From: Dasypus novemcinctus
Taxonomy: Eukaryota; Chordata; Mammalia; Cingulata; Dasypodidae
Direction of reading: 5' to 3'
Assembly (NCBI RefSeq): GCF_030445035.2
Contig: NC_080677.1
Coordinates: 26,857,513-26,921,512, forward strand
Length of the DNA: 64,000 nucleotides
Shown: piece after piece, positions 34,490 to 45,010 of the stretch
How the letters are laid out: every line of letters starts with the position of its first letter
Position numbering within the stretch: position 1 is the first letter of the stretch
Made by a program: the position numbers and the translations under genes
The notes under the pieces: generated by a model
Databases searched by the model: none
What the model was told of the DNA's origin: nothing
The model's input: the letters and a program-made list of their open reading frames with translations, nothing else

Positions 34490-35103
34490 TGTGGCAGTTT
34501 GAAAGTATTTTATGAGTCCCCAAAAGAGAAATACTGTGTTTGTAAATGAATCTTTTCCTCTGGAGGTGATACCCTTTGATTGCATTAAATTCAGCTGAGG
34601 GAACTTTGATTAGATTACTTGATAAATCCCTTCAGGAATTTGGTTGGACTATGTCAGTGAGGTGGGACTCAGGTTGAGTCTCCACCTCCTTGCTGGGTCT
34701 GACAAATACTCTGTATTTAACAAATACAGAGAGATACGCTCTCAGACAGACCCAGAAAAAGTAAGTCACCATGTTTGATACTGCTATCAAGAGAGAAGAC
34801 TACAGGATAGCTTAAGCATGAAGCCCAAAGGGGCTGGACCCATTGAGCAGCCCAAGAGGAAAGGGAGAGCCTGGAGGGGGAGGCTGAAACCTTGGCAGAG
34901 GTCAGTGGCCATCTTGCTTTACCGCGTGGCTACTTGCTGGGATCAACAGTAGCTGACTTTGATGAGGAAGCATCTCTGATGATGCCTCAGTCTGGACTTT
35001 TTATGGCCTTAGAACTATAAGCTTTTACCCCAAATAGATCCTCTTTGTAAAAGCATCCCATTTCTGGCACTTTGTATTGGCAACACTTTGGCAAACCAAA
35101 ACA
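34490..35103 (+). mobile_element. Solo LTR-like element (614 bp)
   Basis: Begins TG (TGTGGCAGTTTG) and ends CA (CAAACCAAAACA), flanked by an exact 5-bp TSD, ATAGT (34485-34489 and 35104-35108). TG/CA ends with a 5-bp duplication fit an ERVL/MaLR-like LTR. The 3' part (CCCCAAATAGATCCTCTTTG) lines up with the AATAAATACCCTCTATAAAA region of the copy at 62938-63475, which sets the orientation. No internal retroviral genes are present. Confidence 0.7.
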
Positions 35104-35164
35104 ATAGTTTTCACATTATTTGAACAATTAAAACCTTACTTGGAACTCACAACAAAGCTTTGAG

Positions 35165-35295
35165 GCTGCCAACACAGGCACTGTTGCTACTCCACTGAAG
35201 AAACAGGTTCTGAGTATTGACAGGTCTGGCCAAGGGTACAAAGCTGATAAGTGCTGGAGTCAGTATTAGAATCTGGAACTTTGACTTCTAAATTC
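35165..35295 (-). mobile_element. MIR SINE (antisense)
   Basis: AAGAAACAGGTTCTGAGTAT, TGGCCAAGGGTACAAAGCTG and GGAGTCAGTATTAGAATCTG follow reversed MIR order. Confidence 0.6.
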
Positions 35296-35819
35296 CCATT
35301 CACCCAACCTGTGCTGGGCTGGCTTTCAGCTGTTGCAGAAGAATGTAAACTCCTAGAGGGAAAGAAGCATGCTTTCTGGCATCTATGTGAGTAGCAAAGG
35401 CTTGGATTTTTCCTTCTCAGCAAAGGGAAAAAAACACCAAATTATTAAGTACTGTTATTTTCCGTAAAGAGGGAGCTGAAATTCAAGGTTAAGCTGCTGC
35501 TGCTAGGAAGATTGGGAATATGCTTTAGTTCCAGCTGCATTGGCAGAATTTCTAGGAATGACTGATGCCTGCCATGCCCTTCACACACAACCAGAATGGT
35601 GCCCAGTTGCAGGGTTTTTTTAGATGGAGGAGCAGTTGATGGGTTGTCCCCATTTCTGCTAAGAGCTTGCTCTTCTGAGGGAGCTGAAGTTAATCCCTGA
35701 AGGAGCCCTTCCTGAGTAGAGAGGAGGTTCTTGGAGAGGCTGCTCTTCTGCTCTCTTTCTGACCCTTTCTCCCTGCATAGCTATGATTTTTTGAGTGCCC
35801 TCCTTAATGATTTCTTTAA
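35296..35819. other. Single-copy-looking DNA
   Basis: No exon or repeat recognised. Confidence 0.3.
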
Positions 35820-36155
35820 AAAAGAAAAAAGGATTTATTTCTCCCTACCCTCTTGTTGTTCGCACTTGGCTGTGTCTGTTCGTCTTCCTTGTTTCTTTAG
35901 GAGGCACCAGGAACCAAACCAGTGACCTCTGATGTGGGAGGGAGGCACCTAATTGCTTGAGCCACCTCTGTTCCCTGCTTTGTTGTGTCTCATTATGTTT
36001 TCCCCCCTTGTGCCTCTTGTTGCATCATCTTGTTGCATCAACTCACCTGCCTGTTGCGTCAGCTTGCTGTCTTCTTTAGGAAGCACTAGGGACTGATCCA
36101 GGGTCCTCCCTGTGGTGGTGGGAGCTCAGTTGCTTGAGCCACATTGGCTTCCCCT
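35820..36155 (-). mobile_element. Dimeric DAS-type SINE
   Basis: Two tRNA-like heads lie in the same direction. One covers about 35895-35976 (GGAACCAAACCAGTGACCTC, TTGCTTGAGCCACCTCTG). The other covers about 36076-36155 (GGGACTGATCCAGGGTCCTC, TTGCTTGAGCCACATTGG). A TTGTTGCATCATCTTGTTGC-type linker joins them. The linker words also occur in the body of the long DAS-III-like copies. Confidence 0.75.
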
Positions 36156-36398
36156 TAATTATTTCTTACTAAGTATTCTGGAGGATTCTAGAAAATTTTT
36201 AATTTTAGCCACATATGTATTAAATTAGGAGTCCAAATTCAGTAACAGCTCTTTCCTGCAAGCTTTGCTTCCCAGCTCTTTCTAGCTTACAGATTTTGGG
36301 AGGATTCCATCATGCTGTCATTTTCCCCCCTAGCTAGTCAGAGTGCTGGGCTCCCTTTCTGACAGCAGGTCTTTGTAACAGTCCTCAATAAAACTGAA

Positions 36399-36823
36399 CA
36401 CAGGAGGCAGACTTGGCCCAGTGGTTAGGGCGTCCATCTACCAACATGAGAGGTCCGTGGTTCAAACCCAGGGCCTCCTTGACACGTGTGGAGCTGGCCC
36501 ACGTGCATTGCTGATGCGCGCAAGGAGTGCCCTGCCACGCAGGGGTGTCCCTCGCGTAGGGGAGCCCCACGTGCAAGGAGTGCACCCTGTAAGGAGAGCC
36601 GCCCAGCGCGAAAGAAAGTGCAGCTTGCCCAGGAATGGTGCTGCACACACAGAGAGCTGACACAACAAGATGGTGCAACAAAAAGAAACACAGATTCCTG
36701 TGCCACTGACAACAACAGAAGCGGCCAAAGAAGAAGACGCATCAAATAGACACAGAGAACAGACAACCGGGGTGGGGGAGGAAGGGGAGGGAAATAAATA
36801 AATAAATCTTAAAAAAAAAAGAA
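36399..36823 (+). mobile_element. DAS-III-like SINE
   Basis: TSD AAAACTGAA (36390-36398 and 36824-36832). The head reads GACTTGGCCCAGTGGTTAGG and GTGGTTCAAACCCAGGGCC, and the tail AAATAAATAAATAAATCTTA plus A10. Open frames up to 136 codons are repeat sequence. Confidence 0.93.
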
Positions 36824-36832
36824 AAAACTGAA

Positions 36833-37289
36833 GACAATGGGAAAAAAGAAACTGTTGTATAAGTACATGCATAATCTACTCATTTATCCTTCTTGATATC
36901 ATAGTGGGTTTTATTTGTAACCTAAATGCTCCAAGAGTTGGGTATACCACATTTCCATGTTGTTCTGAAGATTGCATGGGAGGGCTATTTGGAAAATGGT
37001 TTTTTAAAAAAAATTTTCTCAGCCTCTGTTGTTTGGGAGGCCATGGAATTATCCCATCGACTTCAACACTCTAAAACTGGACATGTTAGTGATATTAGGG
37101 CATATGTTCCCTCCAGAATAAACTTTTATTCTGAAGGAAGAAATGAATATTAGTATTGAAAAGTATGTGCTACTCCATCTTTCCAGGTCTGAATCTTGTT
37201 ACTTAACAATGCTGTTTGAAAGCAATCAGCAGTTTTTTAATGACTGGAAAGGTATGGATAAAAAATTATATCATATTGCTTAGGCACAG
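36833..37289. other. Single-copy-looking DNA
   Basis: No supported feature. The 75-codon frame at 36926 has no known motif. Confidence 0.3.
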
Positions 37290-37470
37290 TGGAAGGTAAC
37301 ATTTATTGTGCACTTGCAATGTACGGGGTTCCATAGGCACTAGCATTACACTCTGAGATAAGTGCCATTGTCATTTCCTTTCATAGATGAGGACACCGAG
37401 CTTGGAGAGTTAACTGAGGTTACACATCTAGCCAGTGCCCAGGATGGGATTTGAACTCAGGTCTCAAGTA
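37290..37470 (-). mobile_element. MIR SINE (antisense)
   Basis: AGATGAGGACACCGAGCTTG, GAGTTAACTGAGGTTACACA and GGGATTTGAACTCAGGTCTC are the reverse complement of the MIR core. Confidence 0.75.
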
Positions 37471-37589
37471 CTGGCCTGAACTGCCTGAGGCATCAGTAGT
37501 TTGAGGCTGGTAAAAGAAAAAACAAACTTGGCCAACTTGCCGGTGCTGCAGGAAGAAACAGCATGTGAGGAAGACTATGATGCTGTACC

Positions 37590-37790
37590 AGTTTCCGGAA
37601 GTGCATTGTGTCATTATCTTTTGTTTTTTAAATATTGTGGTTTCAATGTAATTAGTAAAGAAGTTGATTGAATTGAGAAAAATATTCAAATTACTACATT
37701 GAGTTGGGTTGTTTGGTTAAAGTTGAAATAGGAGTATATATTAGATCAAAGATACGCAGTGCCTTCCAGCTCGGCCCTGGGGCCTATTTC
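37590..37790 (+). repeat. Copy A of an unassigned ~200-bp repeat pair
   Basis: Runs from AAGTGCATTGTGTCATTATC through GGGTTGTTTGGTTAAAGTTG to CTTCCAGCTCGGCCC. A clearly related segment is found at 41105-41515 in the same orientation. I cannot match either to a known repeat family. Confidence 0.7.
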
Positions 37791-39579
37791 CAGCTCAGCC
37801 TGCATGTCAGGGGGGCCTGACCACACAGTGTCTCATAGCCCATCAGGTCTCAGCATATCTGAAGGCTGCCCGGGAGGAGGCGGGCACAAGCTGGCGTGCA
37901 GGGGGTGGCACGTGGGTCCGGCACAGCCTGCCTTCTCCACCGGGGAGGCCCTCTGGGCTGCTGGGGGATGGATGGGGGGTGGGATGGCCCCGGCTCAGTA
38001 ATCCGGCTTCCCTTTCTCGGCCCTCCTTCAGAATTCTCAGTTCCTTCCCTAAGAACCAGTGGCTGCTCAACTCAGGGAAAACGCTGTTCTTCTGCAGGGA
38101 TTTTCACCTGCCACGGGGCCTCAAGTCAGTCAGCACGGATTTTTGCTTTTTCCGCTCTGTCATGTTTTCCACTGCCGCGCCAATTGTGGGCCCCCCAGGG
38201 AGAAGGGAAGGAACCGCAGCTTTGTTCCCCGGCCCCTCTCCAGCCTCCAGCTTTCTGTTTTGTTATTATCAGTCCTGGGATTTGGTGGGGAGGGTGTGTG
38301 TGCGTGTGCGTGTGCGTGTGTGTGTGTCTGTGTGTGTGTGTAGAGGGTGGAGGGTGGTGTAAGGGTGTCAGGTAAGCAGAGGCCCCAGACTCCTCTCTGC
38401 ACTGTGTACCACTTCTAAACCTGTGCCACAATGAAATGACCCCCAGTATAAGGCGCTTCCCCTGCTTTTCCCTTTGAGAAGTTTCCTCAAAAACCGTGAA
38501 TATGAAGACTTGAAAGGAACTATGAAAAATCAAATGTCTGCTTTTAATATATACTTTCTTAATTTTGTTACATCTGCTTTAAAAATCTTGAGTTGTATAA
38601 AATACATTTATTTAGAATGTATTTTTCCACCCTTACGTTTCATTATTCGATCTTTTTACATGCAATTTCTACCACTCAGATCTAAATGTCTTCACTAAGT
38701 GTCTTTGCTAAAGCCATTTTTGGGGTCTCTGGCAGTTTTTCAGAGATCTTCACCTTCCACTCTCACTAAGTTGTTTGTGTTGCTGCACTTCCGATCTGTG
38801 AAAAATGCTCTCACTGGAAATTTTATCCCAAGGCAAGTATTGATTAAAGTTTAAGTTTAAACCACTCAGATTCATCCCGTCTCCCCCCTGCCCCACCCCC
38901 CCACACCTTTTTAAAAAATAAAGTCTGAGTTCTGATCCACTGGAAGGAGAGACTTGATGAGAATCTGAGTGTAAGGTAAGTGTCTCTTTTCTGAGGGCTA
39001 ATTTTTGGGGAAAATGTCTTTGCTTTCACATTATTAATGAACTTTGTAGCTAGAAGGGACCATAGCAAGCATCTGGTAGGGGAAATCAACAACTTTTAAT
39101 GTTTCAATTTGAGTTGAAAATGACTTTATTATTCTACAAAAATAAAGTGGACTTGAGGCAAAAATGTCAAACGATATGGGGAAGGACAAAGAATAAAGTA
39201 CTAACAAACTCACCAGCCATAGACAGCTACGTTTAACATTTTGGTGATCAACTTTCAGAGCATCACTTTAGGTGTATATGCACATACATGTAGATATTTT
39301 ATATCAATAGCATCATTTATGACATGCTATTTTGTAATGTTATGATTTTTGCTTAATATTTCATGGGTATTTTTATAACAATATAGTTATAGACCATTAT
39401 TTTTAATGTACATAGCATAATTTACCTCTCTGTTGATGAACTGATGAATTTGGATGTTACTTCCAGTTTTCTCCGTTGTAAACAATTCTGTTATAAACAT
39501 CCCTGAATTCTGAGTCGTAATTATAAAGGTCTTCTCTGATCTAATCCAAAGTTTTAAAGGAATTCTCTAATGTTTTCTT
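37791..39579. other. Single-copy-looking DNA, CpG-moderate at 37.8-38.3 kb
   Basis: 37800-38280 is more GC-rich than its surroundings and has open frames of 80-159 codons without recognisable domains. A (TG)n tract lies at 38295-38342. The part after about 39200 may be old L1 3'UTR (antisense), but I am not sure. Confidence 0.3.
38295..38342. repeat. (TG/CG)n microsatellite
   Basis: About 46 bases of alternating GTGTGTGCGTGTGCG. Confidence 0.9.
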
Positions 39580-39639
39580 CTGGTTTTTCTAACATTTATT
39601 ATGAAAAATTTCAAATATACAAATATACAGCAAAGCTGA

Positions 39640-39785
39640 CCTTTTTTCCTCCTGTCTGCCTGCCTGCTCACCCTGTCTGCTCGCTGTTTCTGCTCGTCTT
39701 CTTTAGGAGGCACCAGAAACTGAACCCGGGACCTCCCACGTGGAAGGCGGACACCCAACTGCTTGAGCCACATCCACTCCCCCAC
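39640..39785 (-). mobile_element. Short DAS-type SINE with pyrimidine-rich tail
   Basis: GAAACTGAACCCGGGACCTC and ACTGCTTGAGCCACATCC. CAAAGCTGACCTTTT on the left and CAAAGTTGACTTTTA on the right look like a diverged TSD. Confidence 0.85.
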
Positions 39786-39842
39786 AAAGTTGACTTTTAT
39801 AGCAAACACTCTTATACCCACCACCTGATTCCACTATTACTG

Positions 39843-39843
<1 letters not shown>

Positions 39844-39895
<52 letters not shown>

Positions 39896-39925
39896 ATCTA
39901 TCTATCTAATCTATTATCTATCTAA
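39844..39925. repeat. (ATCT)n tetranucleotide microsatellite
   Basis: About 20 ATCT units, pure at 39844-39893 and then interrupted. Confidence 0.95.
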
Positions 39926-39977
39926 ACATCCATCCCTTTGTTCATCTTAATTTGGGGGCACTTAAAATGAATTTGCA

Positions 39978-40075
39978 GAGGAGCAGATGTGGCTCAAGCA
40001 GTTGAGTCCCTGCTTCCCACATGGAGGTCCTGGGTTCAATCTCTGGTCCTCGGTACCTCAAAAAAAAAAAAACAA
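39978..40075 (+). mobile_element. Short DAS-type SINE
   Basis: GGAGCAGATGTGGCTCAAGC, AGTTGAGTCCCTGCTTCCC, GGGTTCAATCTCTGGTCC, then A12. Confidence 0.9.
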
Positions 40076-40720
40076 ACTTGCAGACATCTGTACGCTCTCC
40101 CCAAAATAAATCCACTTGTGTACCATTAACTAGAATTTGGTGTTTGACCATTTTTTGTTTGTTATGATGTAAAATTTATATACAAAAAATATGAAAATCT
40201 TAAGGGTACATTTGCTGAGTTTTGAGAAATGCACTTGTGAGGCACAACCCATAACAAGATACAGAACATTACCATCGCCCCAGAAATTTCCCTTGTGGCC
40301 CTTCCCAGTCAATCTCCTACCCCTGGAGGCAATCACTGTCCTGATTTCTTTCCTGTCAAAGATTGGTTTTGCCTTTTCTAGAATTTCCTGTCAATGGAAT
40401 AAATCACATGCACGAATTCTTTTGTGTAAACCTTCTTTTATTCAGCATGTTCTTTTGAGATTCATCTCTGTTGCTGTGTGCGTCAATAACTCATTCCTTT
40501 ATACTGCCCAGTGGTATTCCATCGTATGACTGTACTCCAGTTTATCTACTACTATTCTCCTTATGATTTTCCTTTGTTTTCATTTTATTTGATCTGGAGT
40601 TTCTCCTGGTGTACAGTGCAAGGTAAGGATTTACCTTTATATTTTTCTGGATGGTTATCTGTCACAACAGGATTTATTAGAAGGTCATCTTTACTCCATT
40701 GATTTGAGGTGCTAATTTCT

Positions 40721-41104
40721 GTGTAGGTTTGAGTCTATTTCTAGAATGGGTTTATGTGTCAGTCAGGGTCCTGGTAGGAAACAGTTCACTCAGATGGCTC
40801 CTTTAATGGGGTGTGGTCCAAGTTAAGGGAACCTACAAGGGACGTTGAAGCATCCAGAGTCTAGCAATGGTGGAAAATGTGGGAGGAAATTGTCATCACG
40901 GTTCGATGAGAACTGGGCCCTGGAGGAGGGACTACCCAGCAGGACAGAACAGTGGTATAAAAAGCAGGGAGGGAGCAGGGAAGGGGCTCCTGATCCCTCT
41001 CCTCAACCGCTCTGATCTCCATCAGTGCTCCCACTGGGGTAGGACCAACCGACTTCCATACTTGATCACATATGCAGGACAAGGTGAAGTAAAACATGAA
41101 GTAA
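40721..41104. other. Non-coding DNA, possibly an old repeat
   Basis: GTCAGTCAGGGTCCTGGTAG and a following purine-rich stretch have the flavour of an old interspersed repeat, but I cannot name it. The 93-codon frame at 40867 has no known motif. Confidence 0.25.
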
Positions 41105-41256
41105 CACATTCCAGAAATGTGTTGTATTGCTATCTTTCATTATTTTAATATTGTAGTTTCCATGTAATTGGTAAAGAAATTGCTTGACTAGAGAATAATA
41201 TTCAACTCACTATGTTGAGGTGGATTGTTTGGTTAAAGCTGAAATGCAAGTATACA

Positions 41257-41350
41257 GGGGAGCAGATGTAGCTCAAGTGCTTGAGCACCTGCTTCCCATA
41301 TACAAGGTTCTGAATTTAATCCCTGGTGCCTCCTAAAAACAAACCAAACA
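41257..41350 (+). mobile_element. Short DAS-type SINE
   Basis: GGGGAGCAGATGTAGCTCAA, TTCTGAATTTAATCCCTGG, A-rich end. Confidence 0.88.
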
Positions 41351-41374
41351 ATCAAATGGAACACCCAACTCTCT

Positions 41375-41462
41375 TTGGGGAAATGGGTGTAGCTCAGTGG
41401 TTGAGCACCTGCTTCCCATGTATGAGGTTCAATCCCTGGGACCTCCAAAGGAAAAAAAAATA
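41375..41462 (+). mobile_element. Short DAS-type SINE
   Basis: GTGTAGCTCAGTGGTTGAGC, GAGGTTCAATCCCTGGGACC, A9 tail. It is almost adjacent to the previous copy and in the same direction. Confidence 0.88.
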
Positions 41463-41515
41463 GGGATATATATGAGATCAAAGATAGTCAGTGTTTCCTT
41501 CCAGCTCGGCCCAGG

Positions 41516-41928
41516 TGATGCCTGGGTGATGGAAGCCAGGTGATGCCTCCGGAGGGCAGGGCAGGATAGGGTAAAGAAGGGAGGAAAATGATGGATGGCT
41601 GGTAGCAAAGGGAGAAAGAGCAGCACAGGCTACCTGTCCTGCACCAGCAGCATGCAGTTCTAAATTATTGAGGCTTTTAGTAAACTCAAGATTTAGTTGC
41701 AACCTCTAGCCAACGTTCCAGACCTGCAGTTTCTTTCTTTCCAATATTTACACGTTTTATTTATTTATTTTTTATTTTTCATGCGGTTTCTTGATGTCTG
41801 CTGCTTGGATGTGCCACGAACTTTTCAGATACAATAAACACGTCCAGAAGTTGAGCTCATCATCTTTCCCTCCTTTCCCCAAATTTGCATTTCTCTTTCT
41901 ATTAAAACCAATACCATTATTCCAAAGG
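41516..41928. other. Single-copy-looking DNA
   Basis: No feature recognised. Confidence 0.3.
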
Positions 41929-41938
41929 CCCAATTCCA

Positions 41939-42360
41939 GGGAAGTGGACTTGGCCCAGTGGATGGGGCATCCGTCTACCACATGGGAGGTCCGCAGTTCA
42001 AACCCCGGGCCTCCTTGACCCGTGTGGAGCTGGCCCATGCGCAGTGCTGATGCGTGCAAGGAGTGCTGGCCCATGCAGGGGTGTCCCCGCATAGGGGAGC
42101 CCCACGTGCAAGGAGTGCGCCCTGTAAGGAGAGCCACCCAGTGTGAAAGAAAGTGAAGCCTGCCTAGGAATGGCGCCACCCACACGGAGAGCTGACACAA
42201 CAAGATGACACAACAAAAAGAAACACAGATTCCCGTGCTGCTGATCACAACAGAATTGGACAAAAACAAGAACATGCAGCAAATAGAACAGACAACTGGG
42301 GGGAGGGGTGGGGGGAAGGGGAGAGAAAGAAATAAAATAAATCTTTGAAAAAAAAAAAGA
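41939..42360 (+). mobile_element. DAS-III-like SINE
   Basis: TSD CCCAATTCCA (41929-41938 and 42361-42370). Full tRNA-like head and an A-rich tail. Confidence 0.93.
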
Positions 42361-42399
42361 CCCAATTCCAAATGTTACAATTGTGTTTGCTTTTTTTTA

Positions 42400-42770
42400 A
42401 GGGATTTATTTTATTTACTCATCCCCGCCCACCTTGTTCTTTGAGGTCGCTGTCTGCTCTCTGTGTCCATTTGCCAAGTGCTCTCTGTATCTGCTTGGCT
42501 TCTCTTTAGAAGTCACCGTGAACCAAACCTGGATCCTCCCATGTGCAAGACAGGAGCTCAATCACCTGAGCCACCTAAGCTCCCTCACTTTGTTGTGTCT
42601 CTCATTGTCTTTCCTCTTTGTATCTCTTTTGTTGTGTCATCTTGTTGCATCAGCTCGCTGCACCTGCCCACCATGCCAGCTCACCTTCTTCAGGAGGTAC
42701 TGGTGACTGAACCCAGGACCTCCCATGTGGTAGGCGGAAGCCCAGTCATTTGAGCCACATCTACTTCCTA
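42400..42770 (-). mobile_element. Dimeric DAS-type SINE
   Basis: Two antisense tRNA-like heads, near 42510-42585 (GAACCAAACCTGGATCCTCC, CACCTGAGCCACCTAAGC) and 42695-42770 (GGTGACTGAACCCAGGACCT, TTTGAGCCACATCTACTTCC). The TTGTTGTGTCATCTTGTTGC linker also occurs in the long SINE body. Confidence 0.78.
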
Positions 42771-43240
42771 CAAATGTGTTTTACTTTACCTTTTCCTGCA
42801 TGTATAATCAAATATGAAAGTCTGTTGATCCTACCTCAACAATATCAAATTAATACTCTTTCCATTTCCGTTGCTACTTTCTGGTTCAAGTCCTTTTAAC
42901 TTTTGATGTGATTGTAAAAAAATTTTGTCCAATTCTTTATACCTTTAGTTATACCTTCTCTAATCCGCTAGTGGTTTTAAAAAAATTAGCAATTATATCT
43001 TTTTTCCCAATAAAAGTGCATGTTTGCTCTTTCCTGTGCCCTTTTAAGATTGATTCAGTGCTTTAAGTGGCTAATATAAAAATGTAGAAGGGTAAATTAA
43101 TTCTCCATAAAACCCAGAGAGGAGATTGTAAAACTTCATTTTGGATCCTGTCTGGAGTCACAGCTGAAAGATAAAGTTCATGTGGAAATTATAATTATAT
43201 ACAAAAATGAAACCAAAGCTATTTTTAGTTAAATTAAATT
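42771..43240. other. AT-rich non-coding DNA
   Basis: Nothing specific recognised; some of it may be old L1. Confidence 0.25.
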
Positions 43241-43256
43241 AAAGTGCAAAATGAGG

Positions 43257-43671
43257 GAAGCAGACTTGGCCCAGTAGATAGGGCGTCTGTCTACCACATG
43301 GGAGGTCCACAGTTCAAACCCCGGGCTTCCTTGACCCGTGTGGAGCTGGCCCACGTGCAGTGCTGATGCGCACAAGGAGTGCTGTGCCACGCAAGGGTGT
43401 CCCCATGTAGGCGAGCCCCAGGCGCAAGGAGCGCACCCCATAAGGAGAGCCGCCCAGCGTGAAAGAAAGTGTAGCCTGCCCAGGAATGGCGCCGCTCACA
43501 TGGAGAGCTGACACAACAAGATGACGCAACAAAAAGAAACACAAATTCCCGTGCCGCTGACAACAACAGAAGCGGACAAAAAACAAGAACATGCAGCAAA
43601 TAGACACAGAGAACAGACAACTGGGGGGTGGGGGAAGGGGAGAGAAATAAATAAAATAAATCTTTAAAAAA
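43257..43671 (+). mobile_element. DAS-III-like SINE
   Basis: Exact 16-bp TSD AAAGTGCAAAATGAGG (43241-43256 and 43672-43687), one of the clearest insertions in the window. Confidence 0.95.
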
Positions 43672-43799
43672 AAAGTGCAAAATGAGGTGTTCTCATTACA
43701 AGTGATCTTTTACTGGTTTCATTTTTAACTTTGTTTCTTTCATTAAAATCCAGTATGTGCCAAATCAATTTGAAATGATAGAGTAAACTGCATATCTGA

Positions 43800-45010
43800 A
43801 AAAAGTTAATAAGGGTGGTCCTACCTTATTGCTTTTCTTCCCTCAGCATTTAGCTGGCCATCCTTGCATGTTCAATTTTCCATATGAATATTGGAATCAA
43901 TTTGTCCAGGTAAAAATAAAACAGAAATAAAACTCAATTGGCTGACATTTTTATTTGTATTGTGATAAATTTACGTATTAACTTAGGAGAAAATTGACAT
44001 CTTGATGGCATTGAGTCATCCTTTCTATGAACATGTGTTGACATCTGTCCAAGTGTCTTTTCATGTGTGCATCAGTAGTATTTATAGTTTTCAGCAAATA
44101 GGCAATATATTTCTTCTAAAATTTATTCCTAGGTGTTTGTTATGATTGCGATTTGAAATGGGATTTTTCCTTCTCTTATATCTTTTAACTAGTAATAGTT
44201 GTTATAAAGAAAGTGTTTGGTTTTAAAATATTACTTTATATTAATTTCATACTTCTCTATCTTACTGTATTTTTCTTTTGGCTATAGTTTTTTTTGTTTT
44301 TTGTTTTGGTTGATTTTCTTGAGCTTTCCAGATATATGATCATATAATAATAGTTTTATGTTATTACTTCTAGTTTTTTGGCCTCATTTCCTTTTCTTGT
44401 CTAATTATTTTCATAATTACATTCATATGATCTGCAGGACAAGGTTAAATAGCAATGGTGAGAGTGAGCCTTCCTATGTCTGAATTTATTGGAATGCCTC
44501 CGGTATTTACATATGTGTGTGTGTGTATAGATAAACATGGAAAATAATTTTTATTAAGGAATATATCTATCATGTTAGCATATATGTGTGTGTGTTTTAT
44601 ATATATATATATATTAAAAATAGGAATTCTTCAAAGATTCCTGTTTTCTTTAGCTTTGAAAAATCAAGGATGGGGGTTGAAGTTGTTAACTGTCCTTTCA
44701 TCCTCGAAGAATCAGTAAGACTTTTTCTTCTTATATCAATAAATATGAATAATCGATAGATTTCCTAATGTTGAACCATCTCTGTGTTCCTAGAATCTAC
44801 TTTACTTGGATATGATTATTACTGTTTTAATATGCTTTTGCATTCTGTTGGTTAACATTTTATTTAGGACTTTTGAATCAGTATTAAGTGAGATTCATCT
44901 TTCATTTTTATTGCATGTGAAATGTTTATCAGGTTTTGATATCAATGTAATACTCTATAAAAATAACCTAGAACTCTCCCTTGTCTTTCCACACTCTGGA
45001 CAAGTTTAAA
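43800..45010 (-). mobile_element. Old LINE-1 ORF2 fragment
   Basis: Antisense ORF2 order, diverged: GAAAATTGACATCTTGATGG, TTTATTCCTAGGTGTTTGTT, TAGCAATGGTGAGAGTGAGC, GATTTCCTAATGTTGAACCA. Short TG and TA microsatellites lie at 44509-44528 and 44602-44618. Confidence 0.7.

Larger units (their letters stand above)
39580..40720 (-). mobile_element. Old LINE-1 3'UTR/ORF2 end with insertions
   Basis: The plus strand reads in the order of an antisense old-L1 3' end: AAATTTCAAATATACAAATA, TTATACCCACCACCTGATTC, the ATCT tract, GAACATTACCATCGCCCCAG, then GTGGTATTCCATCGTATGAC. Two short SINEs and a microsatellite lie inside it. Confidence 0.7.
41105..41515 (+). repeat. Copy B of the unassigned repeat pair, split by two SINEs
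   Basis: Matches copy A (37590-37790) through ATTTTAATATTGTAGTTTCC and GGATTGTTTGGTTAAAGCTG, then resumes after two short SINEs with GAGATCAAAGATAGTCAGTG and CTTCCAGCTCGGCCC. Confidence 0.7.

Noticed and set aside
36425-36872. Open frames of 80-200 codons rich in Cys, Ser and Leu at about twelve places (for example 3894-4274, 17157-17708, 36462-36872, 41772-42371, 57521-57991)
   Set aside because: They all coincide with DAS-III-like SINE copies, look alike, and occur in several frames of the same copy. They are repeat sequence, not genes.
37896-38375. A 159-codon plus-strand frame near a GC-richer patch
   Set aside because: Several frames are open at once, the end runs into the (TG)n tract as CVCVCVCV, and there is no domain or clear splice site.
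39844-39925. CRISPR-like or other regular arrays
   Set aside because: The only regular arrays are a tetranucleotide microsatellite and L1 5'UTR monomers; no repeat-spacer structure exists.
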